Assembly (NCBI GenBank): GCA_009829735.1 | Contig: CM020620.1 | Coordinates: 15,721,186-15,785,185 of the forward strand | DNA from: Pyropia yezoensis | Taxonomy: Eukaryota > Rhodophyta > Bangiophyceae > Bangiales > Bangiaceae | DNA: 64,000 nucleotides | Reading direction: 5' to 3' | Shown: piece after piece, positions 30,787 through 43,000 of the stretch | Position numbering within the stretch: the first letter of the stretch is position 1 | Layout of the letters: the number at the start of each line of letters is the position of its first letter | Program-made: the position numbers and the translations under genes | Notes under the pieces: model-generated | Told to the model about the DNA's origin: nothing | The model's input: only the letters and a program-made list of their open reading frames with translations | Databases searched by the model: none

Positions 30787-33314
30787 TCAAACACCAGCCG
30801 CCGCCGCACCGACAGCCGCTTGACGCGACGGGCAGACGGCCCAAACGCCCCCCCCCCCCCGCCCCCCCCCCGCCCCCGCCCCCGCCCCCGTCCCCGCCCC
30901 CGTCCCCGCCCCCGCCCCCGCGCCCGGCGGCTGCCGCGGCTGCGGCGACGACGACGACGGCGGCGGCGGCGTCGACGGGAGCAGCTCCGCCGCCACCGCC
31001 GCCCACCGCCGCTTCTTCCCCCGCACCGGCGTCAGCGGCGCCGGGCCGGGGAGGGCGGGGGGGAACCGCTCGGGCGCCGCGGCGACCGCGTAGAGGGTGT
31101 GAAAGGCGGCGGCCGCCACCGCCGCCGCCGCGTCTGCCGCCGCCGCCGGCGTCAATGCCGACGCCGACGGCCCTGCGCGGGCGTCGCCGGCCGCGGGGGG
31201 GGGGGGGGGGGGGGGGGGCGGCCTGGCGCCGCCGCCGGTGCCGCCGCCGCCGCCGCCGCCGCCACTGTCGCCGCCGCCGCCACCGCGGGGGTGACCAGGC
31301 CGAGGCCGCCCACCGCGGCGGTGAGCTCCCCCCCGGGGGATGCGCACGCCGCGGGCGCCGCGTCGGCCGTCGCCCCCCCCCCCGCAGACGCGGCGGCACC
31401 CGCCGCCGCGCCCACCGCCGCCGCCGCCGCCGAGGCCGCGGCGGCCGCCGCCGCCGCGGCGGCGGCGCCCGTCGTCATCCCGTCCCCCGCCGGCGGTGCG
31501 ATCAGCGCCGCCCGCACCGCGGCGGGGGCGGCGGCCAGGGGGGCGGCCCAGGCGGGCGCCGCCACCGCCGCCGCCGCGTGAGCCCCTGCCCCCGCCACGG
31601 GGCGGCGGCGGGGCGGCGCCGCCCGCCGCCGCGCGGCCGCGTCGATGGTGACGCCGACGGCGGGTCCCGCCGTGGTGGTCAGCGCGTCAAAGGTGGGGGC
31701 GTGGAAGGGGGCGGCCGCCGCCGCCGCACCCGCAGCACCCGCCCCCGCAGCCCGCCCACCGCCGCCGCCGCTGCCGCCGCCGCCCGCGGGCGCTGGCAAG
31801 GACGGCCGCTGACGGCGGCCGCAGCAGCAGCCGCGGGGGTGGGTGGCCTTTTCAGCATTCGTGGCGGCAGGGGCAAGGGCAGGGGTAGGGGTGGGGGTGG
31901 GGGTGGTGGTGGCGGCTGCGGTGGTGGCGACGGTGAGGGCGGCGGCGAGCGCCCCCTTTTGCACCCCCGTCGCGGCCAGCACCGCCCGCAGCGGGAGCGT
32001 CAGGTTGTCCCGCAGCAGCGCCGCCGACGCGCGGAGCGACGCCGCCTCGGCCACCGCCGTCCAGCCGGTGAGGGGGGGGGGGAGCGCCGCGCCCGCCGCC
32101 AGTGGCGCCACCCGCAGGCGCAGGCCCCGCCGGCGGCCGCCGCCACTGTCGCTGCCACCGCCGCTGCCACCGCCGTTGCGGTTGCCACTGCCGCTGCCGC
32201 TGCCGCTGCTGCCGTCACCGTGGGCGGCGGCGCCACCCGCAGAGGTTGGGGTGCGGGCCTGGGCGGACGGCAGCGGAGGGGCAGGCGTGGTGGCGGCATC
32301 CATCAGCGGCGGCGGCGACGGCAGCGGCGGCAGCGTCAGGTCCACCCACGCCCCCCCCGGGGGGGGTGGCGGTGGCGGTGAGCGGGGGGGCGGGCGGCGG
32401 GCGCCCCCCCCCCCCGCGGCGCCGCCATTGGCCGCCCCCCCACCGGCGGGGGGGGGGGCGGGGGGGGGGGGGGCGGCGGTGGGGGGGAGGACCGCCACGG
32501 CGGCAGCGTCGAGGAGGGCGGTGACGGTGGCAAGCGCCGCCGCCTCGTCCGTGGGGGGGGCGCCCAGTAGCTCCTGGGTAAGGGGACAGGCAAGGGGGGG
32601 GGGGGAGAGGGCAGAAAACAATGTCGTGGGGTTGGAAAGCGCAAGACACAGAAAGGACCACCGACAGGAGGGACAGGGCGATGGGGAAGTGGGAGCCGCA
32701 GGCGGGCGTGCGAGTCAGTACCCGGCCGCCGCTGCGGCGGTGGCGCCTAACTTCCCGTCCCCCTGCGAGGACGCGGCGGTACCACCCGCACACCTCACCC
32801 CACACCCATACACAACACAAGAGAAAAAAAACACGAGCGCAGCATGGCCAAACAAGGGGGTGGTACGCGGCACGGCCAAGCAAAGGGCGCCATACACCCC
32901 CGACCCCCCACCCCCCCCCACCCCAGCTCGCATCCGACGGCAAGCAGCGTGGGCAAGGGAGCGCGGGGGGAAGCGGCGGCAGACGGGCGGGGCAGCGCAG
33001 CGGAAGCGGGCGGGGGGGCGGGCGGTCCATACCGTCAGCTGGGGCGTCACGTCCTGCAGCGTCAGCAGCGCCCAGTAGACGACGGTCAGGTCCGAGACGA
33101 GGAGGGAGAGCGGGAAGGCGCCCGGCGGGGCGGCCCACTTTAGGATGACTGGCGGGCCCACCGCCGCCGGCGGCTGCGTCACCCACCGGGACACCGACGG
33201 GGGGGGGGGCGGCGGCGGCGGCGGCGGCACCCACCGCCAGGGGGTGGTGGCCAGCCGGCTGATGACCGTCATGGCGGGGCGGCACACGCCCATGGCCCGC
33301 AAGCGGGCTTGCAT
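30787..33314 (-). CDS. unrecognised spliced gene with a frame break
   Basis: Exon A is 33314-33033 (94 codons; ends CAGCTGACG|GTATGG). It reads MQARLRAMGVCRPAMTVISR, a Pro run, then VILKWAAPPGAFPLSLLVSDLTVVYWALLTLQDVTPQLT. Exon B starts at 32573 after CCTTACCCAG, in phase, with ELLGAPPTDEAAALATVTALLDAA. It continues through helical, Ala-rich sequence to a stop at 31152. From 31195 a different frame looks coding (AAFHTLYAVAAAPERFPPALPG, then VRGKKRRWAAVAAELLPS) and runs to 30787. The switch falls on a 24-nt G run, so a homopolymer miscount is likelier than an intron. It is helical-rich; I cannot name the family. Confidence 0.35.
31195..31218. repeat. 24-nt G homopolymer at a reading-frame switch
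   Basis: An uninterrupted G run on the + strand encodes poly-Pro on the minus strand. The coding-looking frame differs on its two sides. Confidence 0.9.
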
Positions 33315-33413
33315 GGCAACGGGGGGGCGGGGCGAAGGCCAAAAAAAAAAGACAAGCAAAGTGGGATAGGGGGGGGGGGGGGGCGGGGAAGGAAGGAAGG
33401 TGGCGAGGATGGG

Positions 33414-33444
<31 letters not shown>

Positions 33445-34508
33445 GGAAGGGGGGGAGCGGGGGGGGGGGAAGGGCTGCGCGCAGGGGCTGACAATGACCA
33501 CCGACGACGAGGCGCCCCCGGGCACTTGCACGCCCACGCTAGCAAGGGGAGAGGGGCGGGGGCGGGCGACCACGGGCGGCGCACAGCAGCCGCCGCGCGG
33601 CGGGGCACCGCCGCCAGCCCGTGAGGGGGGGCGATGGCCAGCCGCGAGCGAGCCGGTTATGGCGGGGGGGGGGGGGGAGGGGGGGGGAATGGGGACGCCC
33701 ACGACGTCCGCACCGCCACCCAGGCAGGCAGGCCAACGGGCGCTACGACCCGATGCGGGGCGGGCTGCGTTAGTGGACACAGTCGGCGGCGCCATAGGGA
33801 GGGGGGGGGGGGGGGGGTGTCCGTGGCTGCCCTGGGGGGGGGGAGGCTGGGGTCCGCCCACCGCCCCCCCCCCCCCCGGCGCGGTTCCCCGCTGGCTGGG
33901 GAGGGGAAGTGAGCCAGAGGGGCGATGGCGTTTGCTCCTGTCTTGGCGACGCCCCCACTCCGCCCACACCCCACCACCCAAGACGAGTATGACGGGCGCA
34001 CTGTTTGCCATGACCCCTGCGGCAAGCACACGGCCGACGGGGCGAGTATGACTTGGCCTATCACAGGCGCGCCAATGGGTGGGTGGGCAGCTCGGCGGAA
34101 ACAAGCCTGGGGACTTGAAAAGAGGCCGAGTGTGACCATTGGTAGCTGGTCATTGCGCTAGGGCTCGAACTATCTTGCCGAGCGTGTGACGACGGCAGTA
34201 GTCTCGCCACATGAGGCAAACACCATGACGTACAGTACCACAAAGAGCATCCCACGACGGACAAATTGTGTTGGATTGTTGTGATGTAATTACAGAGTAA
34301 TGGCTCGGCTGGTGAGGGAGGGCTGGTGTGGGGGGGCACCCACGGGGCGCACCAGCGCTTACACTCGCGGACAGAAAAAACAACCGTCTCGGGTCCCGAA
34401 AGGATCGTCCACTAGAGGGTGGACAAAATGGAGACCTCCATTCAAACTGGGCGTGGCACATGAGCACCACAATTGGCTCACAGTACTATAGCCAACATGG
34501 TTGGCAGA
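33315..34508. other. G-homopolymer-rich interval
   Basis: G runs occur at 33369-33383, 33417-33442 (26 nt) and about 33785-33817, with more short ones. No gene is supported. It may hold the 5' part of the preceding minus-strand gene; a pyrimidine-rich minus-strand tract near 33340-33355 could be an intron end. Confidence 0.55.
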
Positions 34509-35640
34509 ATGCATGCATTTTTTGAGTGGCCTTTGATTAAAGCATGCTTTAATTAAAGACATGTTAAATTTATCATCGATGTGTAATTTTTTTTGTACCT
34601 TTTTGATTGTGAACTAAATACATGAGAAATCGTGCGCCTCTCACAATGCGCCACCAAGAACAAGTGTGGTTGGGCGCCAACCAAGCAGACGCAACACAAC
34701 GTTAGAGCGCCAGTGACGTCCTCTTTGCGCGTCTTCTACTCCTCCTCCTTCCCAACGAGCCACGAGAATAGCTTCGGGGGCATACCATTTCGAGTGTCGG
34801 GTCGGCTGGCGGCACTCGTGACGGTTTGCTACTGAGGTAGAAAGAGTGCGGCAGGGTCTTCTTCCGGGGCCGGTGCACCTTACGCGCTGCAGGCTGAACC
34901 TGAAATGACCGCGGCCGTCGACGAGGCGGCGCCTCGGCGCATCGCCGCGTCTCGGTAAGCGAGCGCGGCGCCCATGGCGCCCACGACAGCAAAGCAGGCC
35001 AGCGCCACACCGAGCTATCCCGGCACCCAGGTCAGGGCCGTGGCGAAGACGCGAGCCGCCGCAAGTGGGAGGGCAACGACCACCGTCGCGAGCGTCCGCA
35101 GGGCTGCCGTTGTGGCCGCCGCCGCAGCCGCCACCGAGTCGGCGTTGGTCGACGCGGCGGCGGTCGCGGCTGGCGCGGCACCGGCTTCTACCGGCCATCC
35201 ACCGACGGCGCTCCCACCACCACCATCCCCACCAGCGGCGCCCGCCACGACCGCGTCAGCATCGGTGGCAAGGAGGGCGAGGCTGGCCGCTTTCACGGCC
35301 CCCCCCTCCCCCACCACTGCGACCGTCGCGGGCGACACCGCCGACGGCACCACCACCACAGCCGCCAGCGCAACCGCCCCCGCCCCCGACGTCGCCTGGT
35401 GCCACCGGGCGATGATGGCCAGGGCAACCAGCAGTGTAGTTCAGTGAGCGACGGTGGTGTCGCGAATCGTAGCGGCAGTGGTGTGTACTCGGCAGCTTAG
35501 TATTCCAACAATAGAGTACTCACTTACAAGGTGCTTGTATACTTACTGTCGATAAATGCTGTATGATTAATGCAACGGTCGATTCCGGGGTTTGCTTAAT
35601 CGATGCTTTAATCTGTGCTTTAATTAAAATTTAAAATGCA
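34509..35640. mobile_element. candidate non-autonomous element with imperfect inverted ends
   Basis: The left end (34509-34557) has ATGCATTTTTT, GATTAAAGCATG and TGCTTTAATTAAA. The reverse complement of the right end (about 35596-35640) carries similar blocks (ATGCATTTT, TTTAATTAAAGCA, GATTAAAGCAT). The ends are strikingly AT-rich against a GC-rich core (34640-35460). The core has an Ala/Val-rich minus-strand open stretch without recognised domains. No target duplication is found. Confidence 0.35.
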
Positions 35641-37020
35641 TACACTTAACTCGTGACAACCATGATCGCCACTGGACGGGGTATCTATGAGGAGCCCCGC
35701 TGGGCGGCTGGGTGTCACTGGATTTCACGAACGGCTCTGCCACAGGATCTCGTGGCAAAGCACTCAAACCGTTGGTGGCCAACGTGAGCCACAACCCGGC
35801 CTGCACGTGCATTACTGGGGTCGCCATAACGGGCGCAACGCTCTGACCAGACGGCAGGAGCGCCTGGCGAGGGTAGGGCAACGAGTCCTATGCAGGCCTA
35901 CGAGGGGAAGAGGACGGGCGACGAGGGACGCTCAGATGCCACAGTATCAGCTTTCCCGCTCCGTATAGGCCCCCTCTTCAGCACGTTGTCTGACCACTGT
36001 GTCGAAGATGCCGTGCTGCGAAACCTGTCCATGGGTGTGACGCTTCATGCCCGTGTGCGCGAACAGGTGGAAGTCAAGCGCGCAAGGTGTGTGTTGAGGC
36101 AGGATGTCCCTGCATAAGACCAACAGATACAACGGTCATTTACATGGAGATAACAGAAAACACCAAGACATACGGTTGAGGCCGACGGTGGCGTCAGTTA
36201 TCGACCGGCCCTCTACGCAGTGCGGAGCGTGTGCGTCTTGCCCCCGCGGGGGCCAGCCGGTGCTATTCCACGCGCTGGTGTGTGCCACTGGCGGCCTGCA
36301 GCGAACGCTCGTAGAACGTACGCTCGTACATACATAGTTGGCCTCGATGAACCCCAAACACTCGTGAGACCCCCCACGATCACAGCGTGACGCTACTCCC
36401 GTCGCTCTTCCAGCACCCACCACGACCAGTGAGGGCGAAAGTTGACACCGCGGCCCCGAGGACGACAAACCGTGCTCAGGAGAGCGACCCCAATACGGCC
36501 CGCCACTGCTCGAGTATCCGCGATGTACTTACGTACAGGTTCGAAAGCGGACCTCCCCTCCACCTGGGTACCCACGGCCGTCCCCGCATCGCTCGCACGG
36601 CCGTCCCCGCATCGCTCGCTGCTGCTACCAGCGCCCCTGACGTCGCTGACGGCTCTCTCCTTGTGGCGACAGCCCGCCCGCCTATGAAAGAACACAGCAC
36701 GGCAGGTCACAGGCAGACAGACACAGGCACATGCTTAAAAAGGGAAGGAAATTTAAGGAAAGGAGCAGGGGGGAGTCAGCCAGCCCGCCCTGCGACCGAC
36801 CAGCAGCAGATTGAAATCAGAGTGGGCTCTCAGTTGGCGAGCACAGGCGAGTCAAGGGAGGGGAAAAAAGAGAAGGAAAAACAGAAAAGCAAAACCAACA
36901 GACGAGACGCCCCACGACCACCGCACCGCGGCGTGGAGCCCAACGGCTCGGCGCTTGTCCGCCCCCCGCAAGAAAAAAAAAGATACAACGCGGAACAGGT
37001 CCTTTCGCCTTTCGACCCGG
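35641..37020. other. intergenic, no gene recognised
   Basis: Mixed composition with short ORFs lacking motifs. It is the 3' flank of the CHD1 gene. Confidence 0.55.
36573..36618 (+). repeat. 23-bp tandem duplication
   Basis: Two exact adjacent copies of a unit starting CACGGCCGTCCCCGC. Confidence 0.85.
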
Positions 37021-40000
37021 TCAGTAGTATGGGCCACCACCCGAGCCGTAGGAGCGCCCCCGTTCGCGCTCCCGGCCATCGCGGAAGTGCCCACTCCCGC
37101 CGCGCTCCCGCTCCCGCTCCCGCCCCCGGTGGCGGTCCGCCTCATCAAGACGCTTGCCCCGCGGTGGCTCCCGCTCCCGCCCGTCGGCAGACCGGTGGTC
37201 CCGCTTGGCGCGGCCATCGTGATGGCGGTCGCGGTCGCCGCGCCCGCGGTCGCCGTCTCGGCGAAAGCGGTCCCGCTCGCGTACACGCTCCGCGTCGCGG
37301 TCCCAGTCGCCGCGGCTCCGGCCGCCGCCGTCGCGCGCTGACGCGTGGCCTTCGCGCTCGTCCCGCCGGCGGGACGAGCTGCCAGCACCGCCGACGCCCC
37401 CGCCGCCAGGCGTGCCGCCGCCAGTACGGGCGTCCCGTGGCGGACGGTCTCGGTCGCGTTCCCGCTCGCGTGTCCGCTCCCGGCCGCCACTGCCACGTTC
37501 GCGCTCGCGCTCTCGCCCGCCGTCACGGTCGCTGCGACCATGGCCGCGACGGTCCCGGTCACCGTGATCGCGGACACTACCACGCTCCCGCACATCACGA
37601 CTGCCGTCGCGGCTACGGTAACGGCGCTCCCGGTCGCGTTCAAATTCGCGACCGGCCGAACCGCCGCCGCCACCGCGGTCGCCACCGCGGTCGCCGCCGC
37701 GTGAGCGTGGACGTCGGCTTTCGGGAGTCACTGACCGCTCGCGCCCACCGCCCCGGGGGACTGAGCTGTGCTCCCCCCGCTGGGGAGAGCGTCGCTCACA
37801 TGAAGCAACCGTGGCGGCAGCGCTTGCTGTACCGCCGCCGCCGGCACCAGGGCCACCACCACCGTTGACGCCAACGCCATCGCCGCCACCAGGGCTGGCA
37901 GCAGCACTGCCACCCCCGCCTCCGCTGATTGCCCTACTGCCGCTGCTGCTTCCGCTGCCGCTGGCAACACCGTGCGTCGGGCCGTCACCATTGGCCGCGC
38001 CTGCCTTACGGCGAGGCGAGCCAGACGCCGACGAGTGGGTGGAAGAACGCGACCGCGGCGAGCGACCGGAGCGCGCCAAGGACGCGGACCGCCGCTGCTC
38101 CCGGCGAGGCACCAGGTCTGCCTGCGCAGCCCGCTCCAGGTCCAATGCGTCCATGCTGCGCTCAACCGCCGCGCGCTTGGGGGGGGGTGAGTCTACAACG
38201 GCAGACGGGGAAGAAGGTCCACCTGAACGTGCGGGCGTGGCCTCTTCGTCAGAATCGTGCGCCGCAGCAGGGGGGACAGTCTTTTTGGTCACATCGGAGC
38301 CAGATCGCCGCCGTTTGCTCGGCACCAGCGGTCGGCGAGAACCTGGCGATGGCGACAGCGACAGGGAGGGCGCGGTTCGACGCTTGGCTGACGTCTCACG
38401 ACTAGGACTTCGCCGTCCCGACCCCGCCGCGGCCTTCGCCGGAGAGGGAACAGAGTTAGATGCCGCACGTTGCCCCCGAGAGCCATCTCGTGGATAGGAC
38501 GCCTTCAGCTTGCAATACAGGGACTGGAGGCGCTCGCCAGCAAGAGCCGTGTGACACTTTTTGGCGAGGAAGCACCACAGCTCCAGCGCAGCGGCCGTGT
38601 CGGCCGCAATTCCGGACGCGACAATGTCGTCACCTAATTGCACCAGACAGGCCTTGGTGCGCGTCAATCGCTCCTGCTTGTCCATGCTCACGTTCGAGCC
38701 AGCGTCAGACAGGTGTTTGAGCTCCTTCATTGTCTTGAGGGAGTAAGACTGTCCGAAGGCCGCGCGGGCGCGCGACTTGACGCTCGAGCTCTTGCCCGCC
38801 GAGGACATCGACAGGCACTGCGAGCGCGAATCACTGGCGTCGCCGCCATCATGCTTGACAGGCACTCCACTGACCGGGGCCTCGGCAGCAGAGGGCGCCG
38901 ACCGGCGGGTGGTGACCTCCCCCTCCTCCGGGCTCTCAGCAGAGTCGGTGGAGTTGGACCCAACAGAGGTCGCCGGCGACCCTTGACCACGTCCAGTGGC
39001 AGCCGTCTTGCGAGATGCGCCATCTCCTGCATGGGCCGCCGCCCCTGCGCTCGCTGCCTCCTCGTCGTCATAGCAGTCTGGGCTAGGTGCTCGCGTACCG
39101 CGAACAGTCTTGGCCTGGCGGTCGCTCTTGGACTTGCCAGGCCTCGCAGGATGCGCCGCCTTCGCGCCAGCGGCCTTACCACGGCCTTTACCACTGGCGC
39201 GCTTGCTCCCAATCGTCGACCGCGAGGCAGACACTGCAGCAGCAGCTTTTAGCTGGGCGGCTGCCCGCTTCCGTGCCGCAGCGGCGGCCTTGCTCTTCCC
39301 CGCCGCCACTCGCGCAGCCGCCCGGCTGCTGGCAGCGACCGAAGCGGAGACGGACCGCAGCAACGTGAGAGCACGGCGAACGACTTTGGGTGTGTCAGGC
39401 GCGCCCACCACTGGCGAGCCAGGGGTGGACAGCTTGGTGTCGAGACCGAGGTCCTTATCCGTCGCGATCAGCTTCCAGTTGCCCAACCCGTGGCGGAGGA
39501 TGCCTACCAACAGCATTGCGTCATTGATGGTCGTCCACTTGACCCCGTACGCCGGCGGCTTGGCAGCAGCCCGCAGCCGGAACTGAGTCTCGGACGGGTA
39601 GCCACCAACGGCCGTGGCCAGAGCGGCGAGCTCCGCCTCCCGAGTCACCATCTCTGAAGCGTTCATAACCTCCCTGCCAACGACAATTGTCGGGGTCGCG
39701 CCCGATGCCACACGAGCCCGCTTGGTGCCCGGCGCAGCAGCCTGGTGGGCCTTGGCCGATTTGACCGAGTGAGATCCACCGTTGGCGACGCCCAACTCGT
39801 CCGTGTCAGCCAAGGAATCCATTTGGGCGTGCGCGTCCACAGCCCTGTGCGCACGAGCCAGAACCGACTCCAGCAACCTTCTCGCGTCATCGACCGAAAC
39901 ACGGTCGACGAGGCCCGCGTCTGCAACCACCGCTTCGGCACGGGAAGCCACCCCGAACTTGCGTAGCGACTTGACCAGCGCCCGCACCTCCTTGGCCGTC

Positions 40001-43000
40001 AGGTCGGGCACGAGCCGCCGCTCCTGCGTGAGCTCTTCGTCGCCCTGATCAGATACGTCGCCACGGGAACGGCCAGCTGCACCGCGCTTGCCACCCTTGC
40101 CACCGCGAGGAGGCTTCGCACCACTCCCAACACCGCTGCCCTTGGTCCCCGCCTTGCGGCCCTTGCCACGGCCGCGGGCGGCGGCGGCTTTGCCTCCGAC
40201 GCCACCACTACCTCCACGACGCTTGGGATCGCCGACATCGCCGTCGTCTGCCACCTCGCCGTCGCTGTCCGAGCCCTCCTCCTCATCAGACCCATGATCT
40301 TTCGCATAGTGTTTGACTCGTTTGCGAGAGCGCGGTGCCAGATAGAGCTGGGAAGCGACCAGGTCCTCTTGCAGGTCCCGGGGGATGACACGACCCCAAA
40401 ACTCATTGTCCCCTTCCTTGCCGAGCAACTCCCGGTCGGCCGCCTCGCGCTGCTCCATGTCCAACTTCGCCGCTTTTTGGGACGACTCGAGTGCCGTCAG
40501 ACGAGACGCCGCAGATTCTGCCGCTATCCGTGCTTTGTCCTTAGCCTTCTTGGCCTTCGCCTCGGCGGCCGCTGCTTCCTCGTCGGGCTCCTCGGTCGTC
40601 GCAAAGTCAGCCCACTTGAACGCGTTCAGAAGCGAATCCCCCATGGTGCCGCCACCCGCACCATCCGCAGCGTCATCCTCAGCAGGTGCGCGTTGCAGGA
40701 CCTCGTCAATGTCGTCCATCTCCAGGGGCTTCTCCCCCCCTGCTGCGGCCGGCCCTGGGAGGGCAGGCCCTGCCGCGGCGCCGTCAGAAGCACCAGCAGA
40801 GCCCGGTGGAGCGGCCACCCCGTCTACTGCCCCCGACTTGAACAACTGCTCAGCGCCAAACCGCAGAATGGCTGACAGCTCCTCCTTTCGAAACGCTGCC
40901 GGCTTTGGCACAGCTGCCGACGCTTCGCCTTCTCCCCGCTCGACGCCATGAATAACGAGATGCTCAAGGACGCGCTTCCGCTTGGCACGCTCCAGGATGT
41001 CCTCTTCCACCGTGTCCCGCGAGAGAAGGCGGAACACTTTGACGTCCCGCGTCTGCCCAATGCGATGGGCCCGAGACTCGGCTTGGAGGTCATTCTGCGG
41101 GTTCCAGTCACTGTCAAAAATAATCACAGTATCCGCCGTGGCCAGGTTGATGCCAAGTCCACCTGCCCGAGTGGAGAGGAGGAAAGCAAAATCGTTCGAG
41201 CCGGGAGCATTGTAGTGGTCCACAGCACGCTGCCGCAGGTCGTTGGGCATAGACCCATCGAGTCGCTGGCATGCAAATCCTCGCATGCGGCAGTAGTCCT
41301 GCAAGATGTCCAGCATCCGCACCATCTGAGAAAAAATCAGCACCCGGTGACCCGCGTCACGCAAACGCAGAAGCAGCTTGTCCAGCAGAATCATTTTGCC
41401 TGACGCACGAATGAGAGCGGTCATGGCGTCCGTGGCGTTGCTGTCCTCCACGCCGTCAAACAGGTACGGATGGTTGCAGCACTTCTTCAGCTCCATGACA
41501 ATGTTGAGAAGGGAGGTTGCGCTGCCAATGCTGCGGCCGCCGCTCTTGGCAGCAGCGTTGAGCTTGGAAAAGTTGCGCGTCAGAATCCATCGGTAGTACT
41601 GCTGCTGAGTGGACGCCATCCCAACCCGCAACACGGCGTACGTCTTGCGAGGCAGCGACTTCTCAACATCGCCCTTTTGCCGACGCAGCACATACGGTCT
41701 GAGCGCCATGTGCAGCGCAGCCACCGTCTCGGGCTCGCGTAGCGCGGAAAATGAGAACTGCTCTTCAAACTCGGCCGCGTCCGCAAACTCTTCCGGCGTC
41801 AGAAAGTGCAGCAGTGCCCATAGCTCGCGGATGGAGTTTTGGAGGGGTGTACCAGTGATGAGCAGCCGGTTGGCCGACCGGAAGTCTGCCAAAATCCGAT
41901 GCAGAGACGATTCTTCGTTCTTGAGCCGGTGCGCTTCGTCTACCGCAACAACAGCATAGCGCAGCTGGCTGAGATGCGCCTGGTCCATCATCACCAGCTC
42001 GGGTGTAGAGAGGAGTACATGAAAGCGCACGTCCACACCCGCAGTCTTGCGCGCGCGCGGGGAGGGCGCGAACTCATATCGGCGGATCAGCTCCCGGGAG
42101 GCGGCATCGCCAACGTAGGTGACCACGTTCATGTCGGGCAGCCACCGCGCAAACTCTCGTTGCCATGCGGCCATCGTAGACAGTGGCACGACAACCAAAA
42201 AGGGGCCATACACCGACTTCTCGTTCTTCAGCCACCCCAGAAAGCTGATCGTTTGCAATGTTTTTCCCTGTGTGAGAGGCAGACAATGAAGCAAACGTGA
42301 GTCCCATCGCGTGGGAGAAGTAGGCGACGACCAACACACAGAACAAAGCGGCCAACAGAACGGCGCGCACGCAAAGAGACAGTGTTAGAACACCAAACGC
42401 CGCACGGCACATCCGTGGTACAATTGAGCAGCCGTATCAGCCTGCACAACCTGTACATCAACACCATCGCGCAAAAGACAACACCCAACATACCAGCCCC
42501 ATCTCGTCAGCAAGAATCACATTCCGCCGATTGACCCATGAGTAGGCCAACCAGTTGAGGCCCTCCAGCTGGTAGTCGCGTAACCGGCGGCCCTCGACGC
42601 CGCCTTCCAACCATCCTGGCTGGACGGGCATTTTGCGGAAGGGACGGCGAGACTTGGAGGAAAATGGATTGCAACGGGATGCGGAGGACAACGCCAGAGA
42701 CGTCTGCTCTCGCTCCTTGAAGTCATCAATAGCGGCCAAGTCTTCCGGAGATTGCAGGTCTGCAGCGGTCTCCCATGTGCTCTCGGCGTAGGAGAGGTTC
42801 TTCCACTTGACAAGGAACTCAGACGGCTCCCCATCGTCGGCCACAAGAGTGCCCGCGTCCAGCGCGTTCGCAGTTCCGCTACTGGCCGCACGCTCCGCGA
42901 CGATTCGCTCAATCTTGCTGTACTCGCCAATGACGCCACGATTCTCCTCAAGGTGAAGCGCTAGTTCCTCGCGTTCCTCAGAGGATGTCTCAGTGGCGAT

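Noticed and set aside
30531-32381. 616-codon plus-strand ORF
   Set aside because: Consists of Arg/Pro/Gly repeats opposite the better-supported minus-strand exons with splice signals.
32215-34104. 629-codon minus-strand ORF
   Set aside because: Homopolymer-driven Pro/Gly sequence; conflicts with exon A, which has normal composition and a donor in phase.
36387-37868. 493-codon plus-strand ORF over the CHD1 tail
   Set aside because: Mirror of the Arg/Ser/Gly-rich CHD1 C-terminus; no domain.
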